64,000 bases of DNA. Origin: Thalassospira lohafexi. GTDB lineage: Bacteria; Pseudomonadota; Alphaproteobacteria; Rhodospirillales; Thalassospiraceae. Position 1 is the stretch's first letter. Every line of letters begins with the position of its first letter. The stretch lies in NCBI RefSeq assembly GCF_002844275.1, contig NZ_NXGX01000007.1, positions 161,083 to 225,082 on the forward strand, given 5' to 3'. A model generated the notes under the pieces. It searched no databases. It was not told the DNA's origin and saw nothing but the letters and a program-made list of their open reading frames with translations. Positions 61,224 through 64,000 of this stretch are shown piece by piece. The translations under genes and the position numbers were made by a program.

Positions 61224-61492
61224 TTTTCCTGTCCTCTCTGGAGGATCGTTTCAGCATTAAAGCTGCTTACGCGATCTTCTGCGATGTCTTGGTCTGCAAC
61301 GGCGATATCTGCGCGCAGGGCATCAAGCTCGCTCTGTTTGAGTTTGCGTTTATGCTGCCAATCGCGCAGGGCTTCACGGATGATTTCGCTGCTCGAAGCG
61401 TAGCCGCCTTCACGCATTGCAGAGCGCATTGTATGCGCCATTTCCTGCGTCACCGTAACGGTCATGCGTTCAATCGTATTGTTTGTGCCCAT
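61199..61492 (-). CDS. parD: ParD-family antitoxin
   Basis: A 97-aa ribbon-helix-helix antitoxin. MTVTVTQEMAHTMRSAMREG is the DNA-binding strand and helix, with SSSEIIREALRDW. The C-terminal part is the toxin-binding tail. ATG 61492 is preceded by TTGGAGA. It heads the operon before parE. A palindrome upstream (61515-61531) is the likely autoregulatory operator. Confidence 0.9.
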   Translation of the reverse strand: MGTNNTIERMTVTVTQEMAHTMRSAMREGGYASSSEIIREALRDWQHKRKLKQSELDALRADIAVADQDIAEDRVSSFNAETILQRGQEKLNVRSRS

Positions 61493-61514
61493 GATGTATC
61501 TCCAATCATCAATC

Positions 61515-61531
61515 GTATGACTTTATCATAC
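61515..61531. promoter_or_regulatory. Probable ParD operator
   Basis: GTATGA-CTTTA-TCATAC, a perfect inverted repeat 23 bases upstream of parD. Confidence 0.6.
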
Positions 61532-61635
61532 TTTTCGGTATTTTCATTTTGAAATTGGAAATTGCAGTCCGCTAAACACATTGAGTTTGGCATCGCAGTG
61601 TCATTTGTTGTCGGGCAGGCTGAAGTTTATAAAAG

Positions 61636-61675
61636 AAAACCCCGCAGCCAAAAGGCGTGCGGGGTTTTCTTTTTA
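61636..61675. terminator. Terminator beyond tRNA-Thr
   Basis: AAAACCCCGC and GCGGGGTTTT form a stem with T-runs on both strands (TTTTCTTTT on the minus strand). It lies just downstream of the tRNA-Thr gene. Confidence 0.85.
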
Positions 61676-61676
61676 G

Positions 61677-61753
61677 TGGTGCCGGCAGAGAGACTCGAAC
61701 TCCCAACCTTCGAATTACAAATCCGCTGCTCTACCAATTAAAGCTATGCCGGC
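61677..61753 (-). tRNA. tRNA-Thr (anticodon TGT)
   Basis: Read on the minus strand: acceptor GCCGGCA pairs with TGCCGGC, followed by encoded ACCA. The anticodon loop TTTGTAA holds TGT. The T-arm GGGAGTTCGAGTCTC... is standard. Length is 77 with CCA. Position 27-43 of the anticodon stem is a G-A mismatch. Confidence 0.93.
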
Positions 61754-61851
61754 TCAGGCGGCGCGAAACATAGTCCGGACCGTTCCTGAATGCAAGAGGG
61801 TGATTAGCAGAATTTTGCATCTTTGACTCACCCCTTAGATTCGCATCATTC

Positions 61852-62724
61852 CTACTTGCGGTAAAGCTCGTAGAGCGCAACCGCAGCCGCATTTGACACA
61901 TTGAGGCTTTCGATGCGGTCAGACATCGGAAGTTTGACCAGAAAATCGCAATTCTCGCGGGTCAGGCGACGCAGGCCTTCGCCTTCGGACCCCATGACGA
62001 TTCCCACCCGACCTTTGAGATCGGCCTCGGCAAGTGTCTTTTCGGCATAGCCATCCATCCCGGCCAGCCAGAAATGCGCATTTTTAAGCTTATCAATCGT
62101 CTGATTGAGGTTGCCCGCATGAATGTAGGGAATGGTTTCAAGCGCACCACTGGCCGATTTGGCCAAGACACCGGTTTCAAGCGGAGCATGGCGGTCGGGG
62201 ACAATGACGGCAGATGCGCCAAAGGCCGCGGCACTGCGCAGGATCGCACCGACGTTGTGGGGATCTGTGACCTGATCAAGCACAATGACGGTGCATTGTT
62301 CCGAATCCCGATGATCGGCGATGAATTCTTCGATCGACAGCTGGGGCAGGGGGGCACAATGCATGGCCATGCCCTGATGAACGGTGCCCGGTGGCATCAT
62401 TTCATCAAGATCGGTGCGACCGGCCGAATCTACTGGGATGTCGGTGCGTTCGGCATCGGCCAAAGCGGCATTAATTTCATCGCGGACCGTTTCGGTGGCC
62501 CAGATTTTGTGAATCGTGCGCTGCGGATTGGCAATTGCCATCATAACCGGATGACGCCCAAAGAGAATCAGGCGTGAATTTCCGCCTGACGGGGCGCTAT
62601 CGCGGCCGCGTTTTCGTCCGCGACGCGAATTGCCTTCGCGGTTTTCGTCGTTTTGCGGGAGGTTATCCTGCCCGACGTCATCTTGATGACGATTTCCTGA
62701 ACGTGGTTTGTTGCGTCGCGACAT
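61852..62724 (-). CDS. rlmB: 23S rRNA 2'-O-ribose methyltransferase, RlmB/TrmH family
   Basis: A 290-aa SPOUT-class methyltransferase that modifies 23S rRNA (G2251 in E. coli). A basic N-terminal tail (MSRRNKPRSGNRHQ, then RRGRKRGR) precedes the substrate-binding domain (LILFGRHPVMMAI). The SPOUT domain follows with LDQVTDPHNVGAILRSAAAF, VMGSEGEGL and IESLNVSNAAAVALYE. ATG 62724 is chosen with GGAGG upstream, and the open frame continues 60 bases further. It is next to tRNA-Tyr and tRNA-Gly, as in many alphaproteobacteria. Confidence 0.93.
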   Translation of the reverse strand: MSRRNKPRSGNRHQDDVGQDNLPQNDENREGNSRRGRKRGRDSAPSGGNSRLILFGRHPVMMAIANPQRTIHKIWATETVRDEINAALADAERTDIPVDSAGRTDLDEMMPPGTVHQGMAMHCAPLPQLSIEEFIADHRDSEQCTVIVLDQVTDPHNVGAILRSAAAFGASAVIVPDRHAPLETGVLAKSASGALETIPYIHAGNLNQTIDKLKNAHFWLAGMDGYAEKTLAEADLKGRVGIVMGSEGEGLRRLTRENCDFLVKLPMSDRIESLNVSNAAAVALYELYRK

Positions 62725-62917
62725 AATGGCGGAAACCTCCGGGCCGTAAGGAACTGAATGCACTTTGTTTCGCTCAAGGAGCAAAGCTTGGGGAACATAT
62801 AGGAAAGGAAATACGATTTCGTGTTTTTTTTGCTGTTGACAACACAGGGGCCTCCGCCGTATTCCCTCCCTCGCCGCAACGAGGCCGGGGTGACCCGGAT
62901 GGCGTTACGACCCTGAT

Positions 62918-63002
62918 GGAGGGGTGGCAGAGCGGTCAAATGCAGCGGACTGTAACTCCGCCGACTTAGTCTACGCAGGTTCGAATCCTGCCCCCTCCAC
63001 CA
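62918..63002 (+). tRNA. tRNA-Tyr (anticodon GTA)
   Basis: A long-variable-arm tRNA. The acceptor GGAGGGG pairs with CCCCTCC, then ACCA. The anticodon loop CTGTAAC holds GTA. The extra arm is CCGACTTAGTCTACG. Length is 85 with CCA. Confidence 0.95.
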
Positions 63003-63039
63003 TAACTCTCGCCCTCGCGAGGGCTCGCACTAGAAATAT

Positions 63040-63113
63040 GCGGGTGTAGCTCAATGGTAGAGCAGAAGCCTTCCAAGCTTACGACGAGGGTTCGATTCCC
63101 TTCACCCGCTCCA
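63040..63113 (+). tRNA. tRNA-Gly (anticodon TCC)
   Basis: The acceptor GCGGGTG pairs with CACCCGC, discriminator T, encoded CCA. The anticodon loop CTTCCAA holds TCC. It is 38 bases after tRNA-Tyr and 75 bases before tuf, probably co-transcribed with them. Confidence 0.95.
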
Positions 63114-63187
63114 ATTTTAGAATGTACCCGTCGGCTCGTGCGGTGGGTTTTACTTGTTTTTTGGTTCGGATATAGGATCTGAGGGCT

Positions 63188-64000
63188 ATGGCCAAGGAAA
63201 AATTTGCGCGCACAAAACCGCACGTCAACATCGGCACCATCGGCCACGTTGACCACGGCAAAACCACGCTGACCGCAGCGATCACCAAAGTTCTCGCAGA
63301 GAGCGGCGGCGCATCGTTCCAGGATTACAGCATGATCGACAAAGCACCGGAAGAGAAAGCTCGTGGTATCACGATCTCGACCGCGCACGTCGAATATGAA
63401 ACTGCAAACCGTCACTATGCCCACGTCGATTGCCCGGGCCACGCCGATTATGTGAAAAACATGATCACCGGTGCGGCACAGATGGACGGTGGTATTCTTG
63501 TTGTTTCGGCAGCAGACGGCCCGATGCCGCAGACCCGTGAGCACATCCTGCTTGCGCGTCAGGTTGGTGTCCCGGCACTTGTTGTCTTCATGAACAAAGT
63601 TGACCAGGTCGATGACGAAGAGCTCCTTGAGCTCGTCGAAATGGAAATCCGTGAGCTTCTGTCGTCCTACGACTTCCCGGGCGACGACATTCCGATCATC
63701 AAGGGCTCGGCTCTTGCTGCATTGGAAGGCAAGAATGACGAAATCGGCAAGAATGCTATCCTCGAACTGATGGCAGCTGTTGATGAGTACATTCCTGCTC
63801 CGGAACGTCCGAAGGATCGTCCGTTCCTGATGCCGATCGAGGACGTGTTCTCGATTTCGGGTCGTGGTACGGTTGTGACCGGTCGTGTTGAAACCGGTAT
63901 CGTTAAAGTTGGCGAAGAGATTGAAATCGTCGGCGTTAAAGATACCGTTAAAACCATCGTTACCGGCGTTGAAATGTTCCGCAAGCTGCTCGATCAGGGC
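63188..64000 (+). CDS. tuf: Elongation factor Tu, N-terminal 271 residues
   Basis: EF-Tu delivers aminoacyl-tRNA to the ribosome with GTP. The reading frame starts at ATG 63188 (GAGGG upstream) and runs off the right edge, so about two thirds of the protein is seen. [20 protein letters not shown], the P-loop GHVDHGKTT (19-27), RGITIS (switch I), DCPGH and NKVD are intact. Domain 2 begins with [20 protein letters not shown]. The tRNA-Tyr and tRNA-Gly genes upstream match the usual tuf operon. Confidence 0.97.
   Translation, partial: MAKEKFARTKPHVNIGTIGHVDHGKTTLTAAITKVLAESGGASFQDYSMIDKAPEEKARGITISTAHVEYETANRHYAHVDCPGHADYVKNMITGAAQMDGGILVVSAADGPMPQTREHILLARQVGVPALVVFMNKVDQVDDEELLELVEMEIRELLSSYDFPGDDIPIIKGSALAALEGKNDEIGKNAILELMAAVDEYIPAPERPKDRPFLMPIEDVFSISGRGTVVTGRVETGIVKVGEEIEIVGVKDTVKTIVTGVEMFRKLLDQG

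Overview
The window reads as chromosome of a free-living, heterotrophic alphaproteobacterium with roughly 54% GC by eye. Several things point there: a linked Entner-Doudoroff operon (zwf-pgl-edd-glk-eda), two DUF1127 genes, GTTC-N7-GTTC LexA-type boxes, TRAP and sugar ABC uptake, intracellular PHA depolymerase, and the rlmB/tRNA-Tyr/tRNA-Gly/tuf locus. A marine Rhodospirillales member such as Thalassospira is my best guess, made from gene content and not from a search.

Layout. 1-1100: a truncated gene and an XRE regulator/DUF2975 membrane pair. 1339-4390: ArsR-type regulator and a Zn/Cd/Pb P-type ATPase with a CadC-like operator. 4414-4612: a probable iron-regulated small RNA. 4774-11020: imelysin / di-haem oxidase / imelysin / DUF1513 iron cluster, with a divergent cytochrome b561 gene behind a Fur-like box. 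11242-18107: arabinan/arabinose operon (GH51 enzyme, ABC transporter, ArsR-type regulator). 18252-28801: cytochrome c-prime type protein, succinate-semialdehyde dehydrogenase, a 53-aa protein, esterase, Nudix hydrolase, SDR, Kef antiporter with its oxidoreductase, PhaZ, and a 43-aa membrane protein behind two LexA-type boxes.

29765-35489: glucose catabolism operon. 35593-38309: two copies of a divergent DUF1127/LysR module. 38488-40331: ECF sigma factor, anti-sigma factor and a probable target gene sharing a promoter motif. 40410-43248: Zur-box zinc cluster (znuA, DUF1007, NicO) lacking znuBC. 44344-48956: peptide/nickel-type ABC operon with two amidotransferase-fold-like proteins and no ATPase. 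49341-54395: prkA-yeaH-spoVR stress operon. 55014-60807: rhodanese, XRE-cupin/GNAT pair, and a TRAP transporter with an isocitrate lyase/PEP mutase family enzyme. 60918-61492: parDE toxin-antitoxin pair whose toxin appears to start at ATT. 61677-64000: tRNA-Thr, rlmB, tRNA-Tyr, tRNA-Gly and truncated tuf.

The most interesting items are the candidate Fur-controlled sRNA with C/U-rich hairpin loops next to the iron cluster, the SOS-box small membrane protein, the ATT-start ParE, and a small dispersed palindrome built around TCCTGRG. No CRISPR array, insertion sequence or prophage was seen.
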